Source of the DNA: JAJTHC01 sp044348005 | GTDB lineage: Bacteria; Cyanobacteriota; Vampirovibrionia; Vampirovibrionales; JAJTHC01 | NCBI GenBank assembly: GCA_044348005.1 | Contig: JBIKTR010000005.1 | Span: 1-64,000 of the forward strand | DNA: 64,000 nt | Direction: 5' to 3' | Part shown: positions 43,500-52,588 of the stretch, piece after piece | Position numbering within the stretch: the stretch's first letter is position 1 | Layout of the letters: each line of letters begins with the position of its first letter | Notes under the pieces: model-generated | Seen by the model: the letters and a program-made list of their open reading frames with translations, nothing else | Told to the model about the DNA's origin: nothing | The model's database searches: none | Program-made: the position numbers and the translations under genes

Positions 43500-43901
43500 C
43501 TACGCCTTCTTGCGAGGGGGCGTCTTGCCCCAATCCTGAAACGATGCCACAAACTCCTTAGGGTCCAACCCCGCTTCTTCGAGCTCTTCCATCATGTAAT
43601 CAAACACAAAGGGGGCCACGTCGTAATCAAGCGCATCCACCCATTTCACCAGCACCGAAATCGGGGGCTTACGACGCTTCTTTTCAAAGTCGTTGATGCG
43701 TTGGGTCGGCACACCGATGACTTCCGCCAGTGCTTTCATCGTCATGCCCATGGCTTGGCGCGTTCGGGTCAACTGCCCAATCACGCTTAGATCCACTTTT
43801 CGAGGATAAGGAATGCCTCGTTCCTTATAGAACTCTTCAATAGTCATGCTATCAGGATATTTATCATCGTCGTCGTCGTGTAAGTCAATGTCGATATTCA
43901 T
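43500..43901 (-). CDS. higA: HigA-like antitoxin, XRE-type helix-turn-helix
   Basis: The 133-residue protein has a very acidic start (DIDLHDDDDDKYPDS). An XRE domain follows near residues 42-100 (QLTRTRQAMGMTMKALAEVI, with the recognition part PTQRINDFEKKRRKP). The start overlaps the end of the upstream toxin gene by 17 nt, the toxin-first order typical of HigBA. It should neutralise the toxin and repress the shared promoter at 44187-44215. Confidence 0.8.
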   Translation of the reverse strand: MNIDIDLHDDDDDKYPDSMTIEEFYKERGIPYPRKVDLSVIGQLTRTRQAMGMTMKALAEVIGVPTQRINDFEKKRRKPPISVLVKWVDALDYDVAPFVFDYMMEELEEAGLDPKEFVASFQDWGKTPPRKKA

Positions 43902-44157
43902 GGGGTGTAATTCTTTCTATGGTGACAATGGTCTGTGAATTTTCTTCAAAAATGACGCGCCATTGTTTGTTGAGTCTAACGGAACGCAAGCCTTTTAATT
44001 TACCTTTTAGGGCTTCATCTTTATAGCGTTTCATCCGTAAAAACAAGTTGTCTTGATGAACGCCCATAAAGTCAATCCATAAATCAAACGCTTCTTTAAT
44101 GTAATATGGCGCCTTATCGTAATCTTTTAGAGCTTGCTTTTTAAGTATAACAGACAT
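43885..44157 (-). CDS. higB: HigB/RelE-family toxin
   Basis: The 90-residue protein has the small RelE-like ribonuclease form. It begins MSVILKKQALKDYDKAPYYI and its core is KLKGLRSVRLNKQWRVIFEE near residues 54-73. It ends in ITPHEYRH with the catalytic-type C-terminal His/Tyr. Related toxins cut mRNA at the ribosome. It closely resembles the toxin at 57054-57326. AAGGAA precedes the ATG, and the operon promoter sits at the trpD stop codon. Confidence 0.82.
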   Translation of the reverse strand: MSVILKKQALKDYDKAPYYIKEAFDLWIDFMGVHQDNLFLRMKRYKDEALKGKLKGLRSVRLNKQWRVIFEENSQTIVTIERITPHEYRH

Positions 44158-44186
44158 GCAATTTCCTTAAAATGGATGATACACAT

Positions 44187-44215
44187 ACTATAACCAAATA
44201 TGGTTACAGTGTCAA
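44187..44215 (-). promoter_or_regulatory. Promoter and operator of the higBA operon
   Basis: On the minus strand TTGACA (44210-44215) and TATAGT (44187-44192) are 17 bases apart. The palindrome TAACCA-N4-TGGTTA (44191-44206) lies between and over the hexamers, the expected binding site for the antitoxin. The -35 hexamer includes the TGA stop codon of trpD. Confidence 0.75.
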
Positions 44216-45240
44216 GCCCCCCAGCGACGCAGCACCTGCGAAAAATGCTGATAAAAACGACGCACCGCCCCTGACGCCAACGCGTCCTTCACCACCGCCG
44301 TTGCAGAAGCCAACGACTCATGCGGATGCACCAACTGCCACGCCAAGCCCGCATTCAACACCACCTGCCAATAGGCTAAACTCGCCGCATCGTGACCTTC
44401 AATCATGTCAAAAAAGCGTTGCCGATTCGCGTGAGGCGACAGATCGAGGGCGGGGGCGCTTTCGATGACGTCTGATGGGGTTAAAAATGGCGCCAGCTCT
44501 AGCATTAAAGGCCGTTTTTTACCGATGTACAAGCCCTTGGTGCTTAGTTGTGGATGCCCTTCATCTAACCCGTTAGACGCCCTCACCAGTAGGCTGTAAA
44601 CGTTCCCTAAATCGGGCGTTTCCAGTAATTCCCCCAGCGGAAGCATCAACGCCGAATGTGAACACCCCAGCAGTCGATGCGTGGGGCAGGTCGGATTCAA
44701 CAACGGCCCCAAGAAGTTGAACGCCGTGGGATGCCCAACCCGCTTGCGAAAGGGGGCGAGCTTTGCCAAGCTGGGGTAGACTTGTGGAGCCATTAAAAAC
44801 GACAGGCCTGTCTGTTCAAGTAGCGGGAAAACGGCGTGATTGGCTAAAGGCGTCGGCACGCCCAAGGCTTCTAAAAAATCGAAGCTCCCTGAGGCGGAAG
44901 TCGCCGCACGATTGCCAAACTTCAACACAGGCACGCCTAAGCTTGCCAGCACAAAGGCCACGGCAGTCGATGTATTAAAACTTGAAAGGCCACTGCCTCC
45001 CGTTCCGCAGGTGTCTAGCAGGATGCTTGGTTTTTGTGGAAAGGTTTGAAAGTCGCGAACTTGACGGGACCAGATCGCGGTATGTAACAAGCGTAAAGCT
45101 TCTGGAGTAAGCGTTTGAGCGTGAAGACTCTTGAACCGTTGAAGCATCAGGGCGTCGTCTTCTTGAGCGTCTAAAAAACGATGGATTGTCGATGTTTCAG
45201 CCAACCACGCGAGCGTGTCGGGGAGGTTCACGGCGCTCAT
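44212..45240 (-). CDS. trpD: Anthranilate phosphoribosyltransferase
   Basis: TrpD joins anthranilate to PRPP, the second step of tryptophan synthesis. The 342-residue protein has the PRPP-binding CGTGGSGLSSFNTSTA near residue 79 and KFGNRAATSASGSFDFLEAL near 106. It also has the anthranilate-site region KLAPFRKRVGHPTAFNFLGP near 163. The glycine-rich loop reads GSGLSSFN rather than GDGxNTFN, so it is a divergent member. The start overlaps the trpG stop by one base. The toxin-antitoxin operon begins at its 3' end. Confidence 0.88.
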   Translation of the reverse strand: MSAVNLPDTLAWLAETSTIHRFLDAQEDDALMLQRFKSLHAQTLTPEALRLLHTAIWSRQVRDFQTFPQKPSILLDTCGTGGSGLSSFNTSTAVAFVLASLGVPVLKFGNRAATSASGSFDFLEALGVPTPLANHAVFPLLEQTGLSFLMAPQVYPSLAKLAPFRKRVGHPTAFNFLGPLLNPTCPTHRLLGCSHSALMLPLGELLETPDLGNVYSLLVRASNGLDEGHPQLSTKGLYIGKKRPLMLELAPFLTPSDVIESAPALDLSPHANRQRFFDMIEGHDAASLAYWQVVLNAGLAWQLVHPHESLASATAVVKDALASGAVRRFYQHFSQVLRRWGA

Positions 45241-45833
45241 TAAACACGTTCCACAAAGTTTTGAAGCAGGCGCTGTCCTTCAGGCGTACCAATACTTTCA
45301 GGGTGAAATTGTACGCCGTATAAGGGCAGCGATGTATGTTGCACGCCCATAATTAAGCCGTGGGTTGTGTCCTTACAAGTGACTTTAAGCACACTGGGCA
45401 AGGTGGCCTCTTCCACGACTAAGGAATGGTAACGCATGGCCTGAAAGGGGCGAGGCAGGCCCACAAAAAGGGGGCAGTCTTCATCTAACACGTCTATTTC
45501 AGACGTTTTGCCATGAACGATGGCAGGGGCCTGCACGACGTTGGCGCCATAGACGCTAGAAAGCCCTTGATGCCCCAAACACACGCCCAAAATCGGGATG
45601 CCGTGCGTGGCTTGTGTGGCTATTAAATCCCGGCAAACGCCGAAATCGCTCGCGACATCGGGGTGGCCAGGCCCTGGGGACAAGATGATTTTTTCTGGCT
45701 GAAGGGCCAGTAGTTCTTCACAGGTTTTTTCGTCATTACGAAACACCCACACCGGCACCGTACTGATTGCCTGCACCATTTGAAAGAGGTTGAAGGTGAA
45801 TGAATCGTAGTTGTCAATCAAAACAATGGGCAT
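45240..45833 (-). CDS. trpG: Glutamine amidotransferase, TrpG/PabA type
   Basis: The 197-residue class I amidotransferase supplies ammonia to component I of anthranilate or aminodeoxychorismate synthase. It shows IDNYDSFTFNL at the N-terminus, LSPGPGHP near 51, the catalytic-cysteine motif GVCLGHQGL near 80, and QFHPESIGTP near 173 with the His/Glu of the triad. AAAGGAG stands ten bases before the ATG. Its partner could be the TrpE-like protein at 9535-11079, 34 kb away. Confidence 0.93.
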   Translation of the reverse strand: MPIVLIDNYDSFTFNLFQMVQAISTVPVWVFRNDEKTCEELLALQPEKIILSPGPGHPDVASDFGVCRDLIATQATHGIPILGVCLGHQGLSSVYGANVVQAPAIVHGKTSEIDVLDEDCPLFVGLPRPFQAMRYHSLVVEEATLPSVLKVTCKDTTHGLIMGVQHTSLPLYGVQFHPESIGTPEGQRLLQNFVERV

Positions 45834-45873
45834 GGGCGTTGGACTCCTTTAGCATTCGCGAAAACAAAATGCC

Positions 45874-45982
45874 TTGTTCCTTCTCCCTTTGGGAGAAGGT
45901 TAGGATGAGGGAAACACTCGCTAAAATGGGTATCGCCGATTCCCTCACCCCAGCCCTCTCCCAAAGGGAGAGGGAGCAAAGC
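45874..45982. repeat. CTCTCCC/GGGAGAG dispersed repeat, copy 2
   Basis: CCTTCTCCC-TTT-GGGAGAAGG and CCCTCACCCCAGCCCTCTCC followed by its GGGAGAGGGAG partner form two facing hairpins. The motifs match 33740-33840 and 52384-52460. Confidence 0.65.
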
Positions 45983-46071
45983 TACTTTTACAGCGCTTTT
46001 GTACTTTACTACTCTAGCACAAAAATAACTTCACTGGGCTTTATGCCACTAAGAAATAAGGATGATGTTTC

Positions 46072-48255
46072 GTGATACCCAAGACGACGTTCCCCCAAGC
46101 CAAGCCTCCCTATGCAACCACGGCGACGACGGCCAATCCCGTTCCCGCCCCTATTTACGTGCCAGAAGGGATGTTTCACCACAACAAGGCCTTGCCTTAT
46201 GTCATGGCCACAGGCGTTGGGTTGGGAATAGCCGTCTTGGGGGCAGGGGCCTACACCCTGGCCAACATCTCACATTCCAGCGGACGCCTTCAACAGTGGA
46301 TTACAAAAGATCTCAAAACCATGGCCACCCATATGGATCTACAAGAAAAAGGCCAAGCCCTCAAGATTCAGTATCGTGATTTGCCCGATTCGTTTAAGTC
46401 ATTGCGCACGTTGAAGCTGAATTTTGATCGTCCTTTTTTTGATGACGTTGAAGTGGTAAAGAACGGCAAACGGGTTATTGAAAAACGCTTAAACGCCAAA
46501 GAATTGAGCGAACATGTGGCCGAATGGATTCCCTTTATTGGCACGCTGTTTAATGGGTTTCCGCGTCGAACGCGCCTTGCGGTTGTCGGCTATTTCTTTT
46601 CCCCCACGTTTTGGATGAAAGACCTCTTTTCTCAAGACGCCATGTGGCTTAAAAAGCTCTTAAGCATTGCAGGCACCCCTGCTAAAAAAATCACGCAACA
46701 GCTTGCTGAAGTCGTCAAGATGGCGTTGCCCTTAGACGAACTGGATAAGGCGGTAGCCAGTATGCACAAGCGATCAGCGGAATTGTTTCAGGAAGCGATC
46801 GCCTTTAATCCCAAAGGTCAGAACAGTCGCTTTCAAAATTTAACAGAAGCACTAGTGGCTAAGTTTATTGCCACTATGGCCAAACCCATGTATGTGGCCA
46901 TGAACGACTTGCAAGACAACGCCCCCGCCTTACCCATAGGGGTGCTGGTTAAACAAATGGCGCCTTATTTTAAGAAGCAGTACCCAAAACTGAGTCTTTC
47001 CCCACATAAATTCAAGATTTTTGCGGTGGCTTCGGTTGGGCATATTGTCACGCATGAAGATCTCCCGAATCGGGCGTTTAAAGTGATTCGCCCCATTGAC
47101 AATGAAAACCTGCTGGCCACTGGGCGTGCCATTCACGGCGTAATTACCACCTTGGGGCCTGAAATCGTGAAACCTTTGTTGGGTTCAGGCAATCTACAAA
47201 ACCCTCAACGTTTGAATCGATTGATGGAAACCCAAGAGTTCAGCACCTTGTCGTATCAGTTTTGCTTGCAGTTTTTAAGGGGACTCCAAAAGGAAGGCGA
47301 TATTGCCCGAGAATTTGAAGCCACCAAGGCCTTTAGAACGCATTATCATGGGCATCATGGTTTAATTGTGCCTGAAGTTTTCGGCCGAGACGAGCAAAAC
47401 GGAATCATTGAAATGGAACTCATTAAAGATTCCTTGAGCATGAAAAACCTAGAAGCCCGCAGCATTGACCCCAAACAGCCCCACTATAGTCAAGAATATA
47501 AGCGAATTAAGGCCCAAGCCTTTTACGGCCTTTTACAAGGATGGCTTGATTTTTCCGACACCCACATCGTTCATACGGATCTTCACGGCGGTCAATTTCG
47601 CCTCCAAAAAGGCAGCAAAAAAATCGCCTTGCTTGATTTTGGCGCCTTTTTGTCGTTCACGCCTGAAACGCGCCAACGTATTGTAGACACCCTACTGACC
47701 GCTCATTTAAACAAGGCCTATTACCTCAAAGGCCAGCAACCGCCTAGGCAAAGAAGTGTGAGTGCAGTGGCGTCGAAGTTGGGGTCTGGGTTGAATGAGA
47801 TTCAAAATAACCGTCGACTCACGGAACTATTTAGTCGTTTAGATGACCCCCTGACGTTTACGTCTATAGGCGTGATGCACGGCCTTAAAGGGGATGGCGT
47901 CAATCAATGGGCAGTGGGCTATGACATGAAAAAACTAAACACCTTTGGCAAAAGCGTGGCGTGGGATGAAGCGGATTTATCGGCATTGAATGTGCAAGAG
48001 CGAAAGGCCCTACAATTTATGAGGCTTGAAACCTTAGAACGCGATGTGGATCAATTGCTGGCGTCGATGTTAAAGCAGTCGAGTTTGACGTTTAAGGCTG
48101 GTGAAATAGCGTCCATTCGGGAAAGTTTACGCAACGAATTTTTAAGTACCTTTAAACCCTACATTATAGGGGCAGAAAACGAACAAGTGCAATTTTTACA
48201 GGAAGAGCATCCACGTAGTTTTTCTGGGTTCTTTGGAAGAAAGCGTCAGAAGTAA
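46072..48255 (+). CDS. Divergent ABC1/UbiB-family atypical kinase
   Basis: The 727-residue protein begins at GTG with AAGGATG upstream. After a Pro/Thr/Ala-rich start and a membrane helix (about residues 46-66, ALPYVMATGVGLGIAVLGAG), the C-terminal half carries ABC1/UbiB features. FAVASVGHIV near 325 stands for the family's ASIGQV, and RAFKVIRP holds the ATP-site Lys. HTDLHGGQF near 504 corresponds to HADPHPGN, and LLDFGAF near 522 to the metal-binding DFG. Several Gly/Ala positions are altered, so activity is uncertain. No quinone-synthesis genes are nearby. Confidence 0.7.
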   Translation: MIPKTTFPQAKPPYATTATTANPVPAPIYVPEGMFHHNKALPYVMATGVGLGIAVLGAGAYTLANISHSSGRLQQWITKDLKTMATHMDLQEKGQALKIQYRDLPDSFKSLRTLKLNFDRPFFDDVEVVKNGKRVIEKRLNAKELSEHVAEWIPFIGTLFNGFPRRTRLAVVGYFFSPTFWMKDLFSQDAMWLKKLLSIAGTPAKKITQQLAEVVKMALPLDELDKAVASMHKRSAELFQEAIAFNPKGQNSRFQNLTEALVAKFIATMAKPMYVAMNDLQDNAPALPIGVLVKQMAPYFKKQYPKLSLSPHKFKIFAVASVGHIVTHEDLPNRAFKVIRPIDNENLLATGRAIHGVITTLGPEIVKPLLGSGNLQNPQRLNRLMETQEFSTLSYQFCLQFLRGLQKEGDIAREFEATKAFRTHYHGHHGLIVPEVFGRDEQNGIIEMELIKDSLSMKNLEARSIDPKQPHYSQEYKRIKAQAFYGLLQGWLDFSDTHIVHTDLHGGQFRLQKGSKKIALLDFGAFLSFTPETRQRIVDTLLTAHLNKAYYLKGQQPPRQRSVSAVASKLGSGLNEIQNNRRLTELFSRLDDPLTFTSIGVMHGLKGDGVNQWAVGYDMKKLNTFGKSVAWDEADLSALNVQERKALQFMRLETLERDVDQLLASMLKQSSLTFKAGEIASIRESLRNEFLSTFKPYIIGAENEQVQFLQEEHPRSFSGFFGRKRQK

Positions 48256-48433
48256 GTTGATTCATCTCTCACTTTTTAAAACCCTCTAAAAAGTATGCCA
48301 GCTCTCAAAATAACGATTTAAAACATAATATATAAAAACACCACTACAGGTATTCTTATACAAAGACAAAACACGGTAAACGATTATTTGTGCGGGGCAC
48401 ATAAAAAATGTTTCGAAATGTAAAGACTTGAAC

Positions 48434-48445
48434 TATAATAAACCC
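48434..48445 (+). promoter_or_regulatory. -10 box of a probable leaderless transcript
   Basis: TATAAT at 48434-48439 lies six bases before the ATG at 48446, and no Shine-Dalgarno sequence is present. This is the same geometry as at glcD. Confidence 0.5.
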
Positions 48446-50230
48446 ATGTACACTTCTTCCGCGCCCCACATTGTGCTTGACGCCACCGCCCTGCCGTTTG
48501 CCCTGCAAACAGGCACCCATAGCCACGAAGACTGGCGACTCATGCTCATTTCCCTCAACTGGATTCACGAACGCTATAGCCAGCATCCGGAAAATATGGG
48601 CAAGGTGTACTGGAATAGTCGCACGGTGCAAGGCTTTATGACCCTGCTTCAACTTCACCCCAAGCTCATTCGCCAGTGGAGGCAAGACGACCCGCGACTC
48701 GAAGAGCTGCTACACCATTCACCCGTGGCCAAAGGCATTTGGCAAGCCTTCCACGCCCTAGAAGCTTCAGCTCATCGCCAAGTGGAAAAACTCCCCTTTC
48801 ACCTGCAAGACAAACTCTACCCGCTCGCGCGATATTTAGAACATCGTTCCACGATGTTTGAACTCAATCGCTATGTTGAACAGGGCGCGACTCGTACGAT
48901 GGTGCATAGCCTTGGCCTGCCTATTTCAGCCGAACACGCCGACACTGTTGACGTCATTACCGTGGCGGATGTTTCCCTGCTTCAGTTGCTTGAATCCGCC
49001 ACCACCATTCGTGAGTTGCCCAAAAAACAAGCCCTGCTCAAACAACAATTAAGCTATGTGCATGAAGGGCACCGATTGGTGAGTTGGGACGCTGAAACGG
49101 CGGATCTCCTCAAAGAAAACCTCCCCCACTTGTACGACGTTCACGTGAATGTGGCTCCACCGTGTTGGCTTATGGAAATGCCGGCAAGCTTGTCTCAAGG
49201 CACTTCAGCAGATGCCCCAGAACGCCTTGAAAAGGCCTTTCAAGCCTGGTGTGTGCAGCATCGCTGGGTGAAGACGAAACATGAACCCACCCTAGTGGAA
49301 GCGGATGAAGCGTCCCAAGGGGGTGAAACGAGCATTGAATCCGCGTTAGAATCCATGAAAAGTAGCTTGTCACTTTCTAGTGAAGATATTAAAGAACTGC
49401 TTGAATTGGCGGAAGATCCAGATATTGAAGTCGTGTTGCATTATCAAGAAGCTGAATCAGATACGCCAGAAGCACCTGAGCGCATCGATGCCCTAGAAGC
49501 TAAAGAAACGAAAGATTTAACGAAAGAAAATAAAGAATTCGCTAAAGAAAATAAAGAAATGAAAGAAAATAAACTTTATTTTATTTCGTCTTCTGAATAC
49601 CTGATTATTTCTTTGAGAGATGAAGCGCATGAAGATTTTGAAAGCACCCTAAGTTTGGCGTTGATGGCACTTTTTAATGCCTATGAATATGAACCTGAAG
49701 AAGCCGATGGGGAAGGGGTGGGCATTCAACGCTTGGCCTACCACCTGATTCGCCAAAACGGGCGAGCGGTGGCCCAGCAAGGCCAACGGCGCTTAATGAT
49801 TTTTTATAGCCCAGGGCAGTTTTTACACATCCGTGCGGAAGTGAAGAAGCATCCGCTTTATGCGTATGTGGCGGAACGTGTTATTTTAATGCCTTCTACA
49901 GCGTATAATAAGGCCATGTTTTACCCAAAGGCGCTGGCCTTTTGCGTCGTGCCAACAGGTAAAACCTTCTACCCTACCATTTTAGAAGCCATGGCTTATT
50001 CGCTCCCGATTGTGGCGCCAAAACGCCTTTCTTTTGAAGTTTTGGCCAAAGAAGGAGGCTTCTATTTTAACCCAGAACGCCCCACAAAACTGCCCACCGT
50101 GCTTTACAAACTTTCCCAAGCCGAGACAAATCGAAGCAAGCGTGCTAAACTAATGGCACGACGTACGGCTGAAACGCGTAATTGGCAACGCTTTGGTGAA
50201 CAATTATGGAAGGCCTACGAGTTACAATAG
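48446..50230 (+). CDS. GT4-like glycosyltransferase with variable insertion
   Basis: The 594-residue protein starts MYTSSAPHIVLDATALPF. The C-terminal 120 residues look like the nucleotide-sugar domain of group 1 (GT4) transferases, with VPTGKTFYPTILEAMAYSLP and PIVAPKRLSFEVLAKEGG. The N-terminal domain is divergent. Between them, around residues 350-375, lies a charged run of KENKE repeats (49499-49572). It is encoded by the AACGAAAG-type repeat that also enters anmK and an intergenic site, so it looks like a later insertion. The gene is probably translated from a leaderless message. The substrate is unknown. Confidence 0.65.
   Translation: MYTSSAPHIVLDATALPFALQTGTHSHEDWRLMLISLNWIHERYSQHPENMGKVYWNSRTVQGFMTLLQLHPKLIRQWRQDDPRLEELLHHSPVAKGIWQAFHALEASAHRQVEKLPFHLQDKLYPLARYLEHRSTMFELNRYVEQGATRTMVHSLGLPISAEHADTVDVITVADVSLLQLLESATTIRELPKKQALLKQQLSYVHEGHRLVSWDAETADLLKENLPHLYDVHVNVAPPCWLMEMPASLSQGTSADAPERLEKAFQAWCVQHRWVKTKHEPTLVEADEASQGGETSIESALESMKSSLSLSSEDIKELLELAEDPDIEVVLHYQEAESDTPEAPERIDALEAKETKDLTKENKEFAKENKEMKENKLYFISSSEYLIISLRDEAHEDFESTLSLALMALFNAYEYEPEEADGEGVGIQRLAYHLIRQNGRAVAQQGQRRLMIFYSPGQFLHIRAEVKKHPLYAYVAERVILMPSTAYNKAMFYPKALAFCVVPTGKTFYPTILEAMAYSLPIVAPKRLSFEVLAKEGGFYFNPERPTKLPTVLYKLSQAETNRSKRAKLMARRTAETRNWQRFGEQLWKAYELQ
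49499..49572. repeat. AACGAAAG-type repeat inside the GT4-like gene
   Basis: Tandem variants of AACGAAAGAAAATAAAG keep the reading frame and encode a Lys/Glu/Asn-rich linker. The same units occur at 50904-51009 and 55781-55917. Confidence 0.7.
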
Positions 50231-50266
50231 CAAGCCCCCTTTTCTTGTGAAAAAAGGAACGAAAAC

Positions 50267-50782
50267 GTGTTTTTAAAACCCGACTACATTTTTAGTGATT
50301 TAACGCAATTAAAACCTGAACATCTTGAAAAAATAGGCGTAAGCGGCCTTATTTTTGATTTGGACAACACACTCATGCCCCCCCACACTCAGCGATTGCA
50401 AGACTACGTTTCACAATGGCTAGAAGGCCTCTGCCAAGCGGGATTTCCCTTTGTTGTGGTGAGCAATAATAAGGATCTCGCCTATCTCAAGCAGGCGGAA
50501 CATTTGTTTAATGTGCCTGTGCTTGGCCCAGCCAGAAAGCCCAGCACGCGCATGATTAAACAAGCCATTGCGTGGCTCCAACTACCGCCCCAAGCCGTTG
50601 CGGTGATTGGAGATAGACCGCTTACGGATTTGTGGTCAGGGCAGCGGGCGGGGTGTAAAACCATTTTAGTTGATCCGTTAATGAGGGCAAACGAACGTGG
50701 GATCATCCACCTTTTACGAACATTGGAACGCCTGCCTGTTAGCGTCCCTAAACACACCCAAGAACACCTTTATTCCCTGTGA
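50267..50782 (+). CDS. YqeG-family HAD phosphatase
   Basis: The 171-residue protein is a HAD-IIIA type hydrolase. It has the nucleophile motif LIFDLDNTLMPP near residue 28, SNNKDL near 68 as motif II, and KPSTRMIKQAI with GDRPLTDLWSGQRAG near 112 as motifs III and IV. Mitochondrial and bacterial relatives dephosphorylate phosphatidylglycerophosphate, but not all do. The start is a GTG after AAAAGGAACG. Its end runs into the N-terminal frame of anmK. Confidence 0.85.
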   Translation: MFLKPDYIFSDLTQLKPEHLEKIGVSGLIFDLDNTLMPPHTQRLQDYVSQWLEGLCQAGFPFVVVSNNKDLAYLKQAEHLFNVPVLGPARKPSTRMIKQAIAWLQLPPQAVAVIGDRPLTDLWSGQRAGCKTILVDPLMRANERGIIHLLRTLERLPVSVPKHTQEHLYSL

Positions 50783-50792
50783 TGAAGCGGGG

Positions 50793-52064
50793 TTGACAGC
50801 TTTCCTTCAACCATTAAACGGCCGGTTTATAGGCGTGATGAGTGGCACTTCGCTTGATGCCGTGGATGTTGTGGTGGCGGATTTAGCCCTTTTGCCCGTG
50901 CAGAAAACGAAAAAAGATAAAGAAACGAAAGACTTAACGAAAGAAACTAAAAATAAAATATCTTTATTCTCTTTAGTTTCTTTCGTTTCTTTATTTTCTT
51001 TCGTTGAACGAAATATAAAACATTATGCGCACCCGTACCCTGAAAATCTAAAGAATCAAATACTCGATTTGCAAAAGGGCTCACGCCTTTCTTTAGCCCA
51101 CTATGTGGACGTAGAAAAAGCACTGAGCCTGCTGTACGCTGAAGCGGTTGAAACGGCGCTAAGGCAGTGGCAGATTGAAAAATCGACTGTTGTGGCGGTG
51201 TGTAATCACGGCCAAACCGTGTTTCATCAACGGGATGAAACGGGTGATATGGGGACGATTCAACTGGGGGATGCGTCTCGCTTGGCTGAAACACTCGGCA
51301 TGCGAGTCGTCGCCGATTTTAGGCGCGGAGACATTGCCGTAGGGGGTCAAGGCGCGCCGTTACTGCCGTTTTATGACGCTTTACGCCTAAGTCAAGCCGA
51401 ACAAACGATTGTGGCGCACAATTTAGGGGGCATTAGTAATGTAAGCGTTTTGCCCGCGCATGCCCTTGAAATGGATCCTTTTGCCTTTGACACGGGACTG
51501 GCCAACCTCTGGATCGATCGTGCGATGCAGGCGTATTTTGGCAAGCCCTTCGACGAAGACGGCTCAATCGCGCGGCAGGGGAAACCGATAGAGGCACTGG
51601 TGACGGCTATTTTAGCGCATCCGTTTCATCAACAACACCCCCCCAAATCAACGGGGCGAGACGATTTTAGTGATGAAGCGTTGCATGCCCTTGTCCGTCA
51701 ATACGCCAACGGGTCGAGCAAAGAAGCCATTGTCGCCAGTTTTACACACGCCACAGCGCTAAGCATGGTCAAGGCGTATCAAGCTTTTATACTGCCCCGC
51801 GTGGGCCACGTGGATGCCATTTTCATGAGTGGGGGAGGGGTTGATAACCGCTATTTAATCGAGTTATTTGAAACCTACTGGCAGCAGGAAGGGCTGGGTG
51901 TTTTGCCTGAACTGAAGCGAACGGAAGCGGTGGGCATCCCCAACAAAGCGAAAGAAGCACTGGGGTTTGCGTGGTTGGGTTGGGCCAAATGGCACGGCTT
52001 ACCGAACAATGTGCCGAGTTGCACAGGGGCGGGGGCCTATGTGTCTGGTGGCGTTATCTACTAA
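50793..52064 (+). CDS. anmK: Anhydro-N-acetylmuramic acid kinase
   Basis: AnmK phosphorylates and opens 1,6-anhydro-MurNAc during peptidoglycan recycling. The core motifs RFIGVMSGTSLDAVD, CNHGQTVFH, VVADFRRGDIAVGGQGAPL and MSGGGVDNRYL are clear. I propose TTG 50793; the frame extends upstream to GTG 50697, but that part overlaps the phosphatase gene. About 35 residues after DVVVADLALLPV have no counterpart in known AnmK and come from an inserted inverted AACGAAAG repeat, which yields a Lys-rich then a Phe/Leu/Ser-rich stretch. Whether the enzyme tolerates it is unknown. Confidence 0.88.
   Translation: MTAFLQPLNGRFIGVMSGTSLDAVDVVVADLALLPVQKTKKDKETKDLTKETKNKISLFSLVSFVSLFSFVERNIKHYAHPYPENLKNQILDLQKGSRLSLAHYVDVEKALSLLYAEAVETALRQWQIEKSTVVAVCNHGQTVFHQRDETGDMGTIQLGDASRLAETLGMRVVADFRRGDIAVGGQGAPLLPFYDALRLSQAEQTIVAHNLGGISNVSVLPAHALEMDPFAFDTGLANLWIDRAMQAYFGKPFDEDGSIARQGKPIEALVTAILAHPFHQQHPPKSTGRDDFSDEALHALVRQYANGSSKEAIVASFTHATALSMVKAYQAFILPRVGHVDAIFMSGGGVDNRYLIELFETYWQQEGLGVLPELKRTEAVGIPNKAKEALGFAWLGWAKWHGLPNNVPSCTGAGAYVSGGVIY
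50904..51009. repeat. Inverted AACGAAAG-type repeat inside anmK
   Basis: A left arm of AAAGAAACGAAAG units faces a right arm of CTTTCGTTTCTTT units, so the RNA can form a long hairpin. The insertion is in frame. Confidence 0.75.
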
Positions 52065-52129
52065 TACCTATTAGTCGTTTAAATGGTATAGCGCTTTATA
52101 AATAAAAAGTGACTCGCCTTAAATGGTTG

Positions 52130-52375
52130 CACCAGCAGGCGTCCAAGCACTAAATCCGAGCGGGTGAGCGCACTGCGACCCCCGAGCGATTTTGCGGACG
52201 TCGTGCAACGAGAATGATGCGAGGAGGTGGGTCAAAAGGGGGTGGATTTTCAAGGAGGGGGAAATGAGGGAGGAGAAACGCAATACGTCCTCCCTTCCCC
52301 CTCCTTGAACCGCCTTTGGGGGTTTGGGGAGTCTTTGGCGGCGCAAAGACCCCCAAGCACCAGCGTTAAAAGGAG
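52130..52375. repeat. G-rich dispersed repeat ending in GGCGCAAAGACCCCC
   Basis: GAGGAGGTGGG, AGGAGAAACGCAAT, CGTCCTCCC, TTGAACCGCC and TTTGGGGGTTTGGGGAG follow in the same order and spacing at 63200-63352. An inverted, more diverged copy lies at 62880-63060. Confidence 0.7.
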
Positions 52376-52383
52376 CTAGAAAG

Positions 52384-52460
52384 CCACCCTCACCCCAGCC
52401 CTCTCCCAGAGGGAGAGGGGGCTTTGTTCCTTCTCCCAGAGGGAGAGGGAGTAAAACCCC
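52384..52460. repeat. CTCTCCC/GGGAGAG dispersed repeat, copy 3
   Basis: CACCCCAGCCCTCTCCC-AGA-GGGAGAGGG and a second TTCTCCC-AGA-GGGAGAGGG hairpin stand in tandem, as in the copies at 33.7 and 45.9 kb. Confidence 0.65.
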
Positions 52461-52588
52461 AATCGCGTCTGGCGTCCTAAAAAGGCTTTAAAGTTTTTCG
52501 TAAAACGGTCGAAACAAGGGGATAGCTCGTAGCGTTTTTAACGTATAAATGCGACAAAACAGCCTCACACATAGAAGGTTTTCTGTGA

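Larger units (their letters stand above)
52065..52588. other. Repeat-filled intergenic region
   Basis: No gene is seen. It holds the G-rich repeat at 52130-52375 and the CTCTCCC repeat at 52384-52460. A leader of about 120 nt before the pilin-like gene remains. Confidence 0.6.

Noticed and set aside
44000..45000. CRISPR array or tRNA anywhere in the window
   Set aside because: I saw no regularly spaced identical repeats with unique spacers and no complete cloverleaf. The repeats present are dispersed or palindromic.
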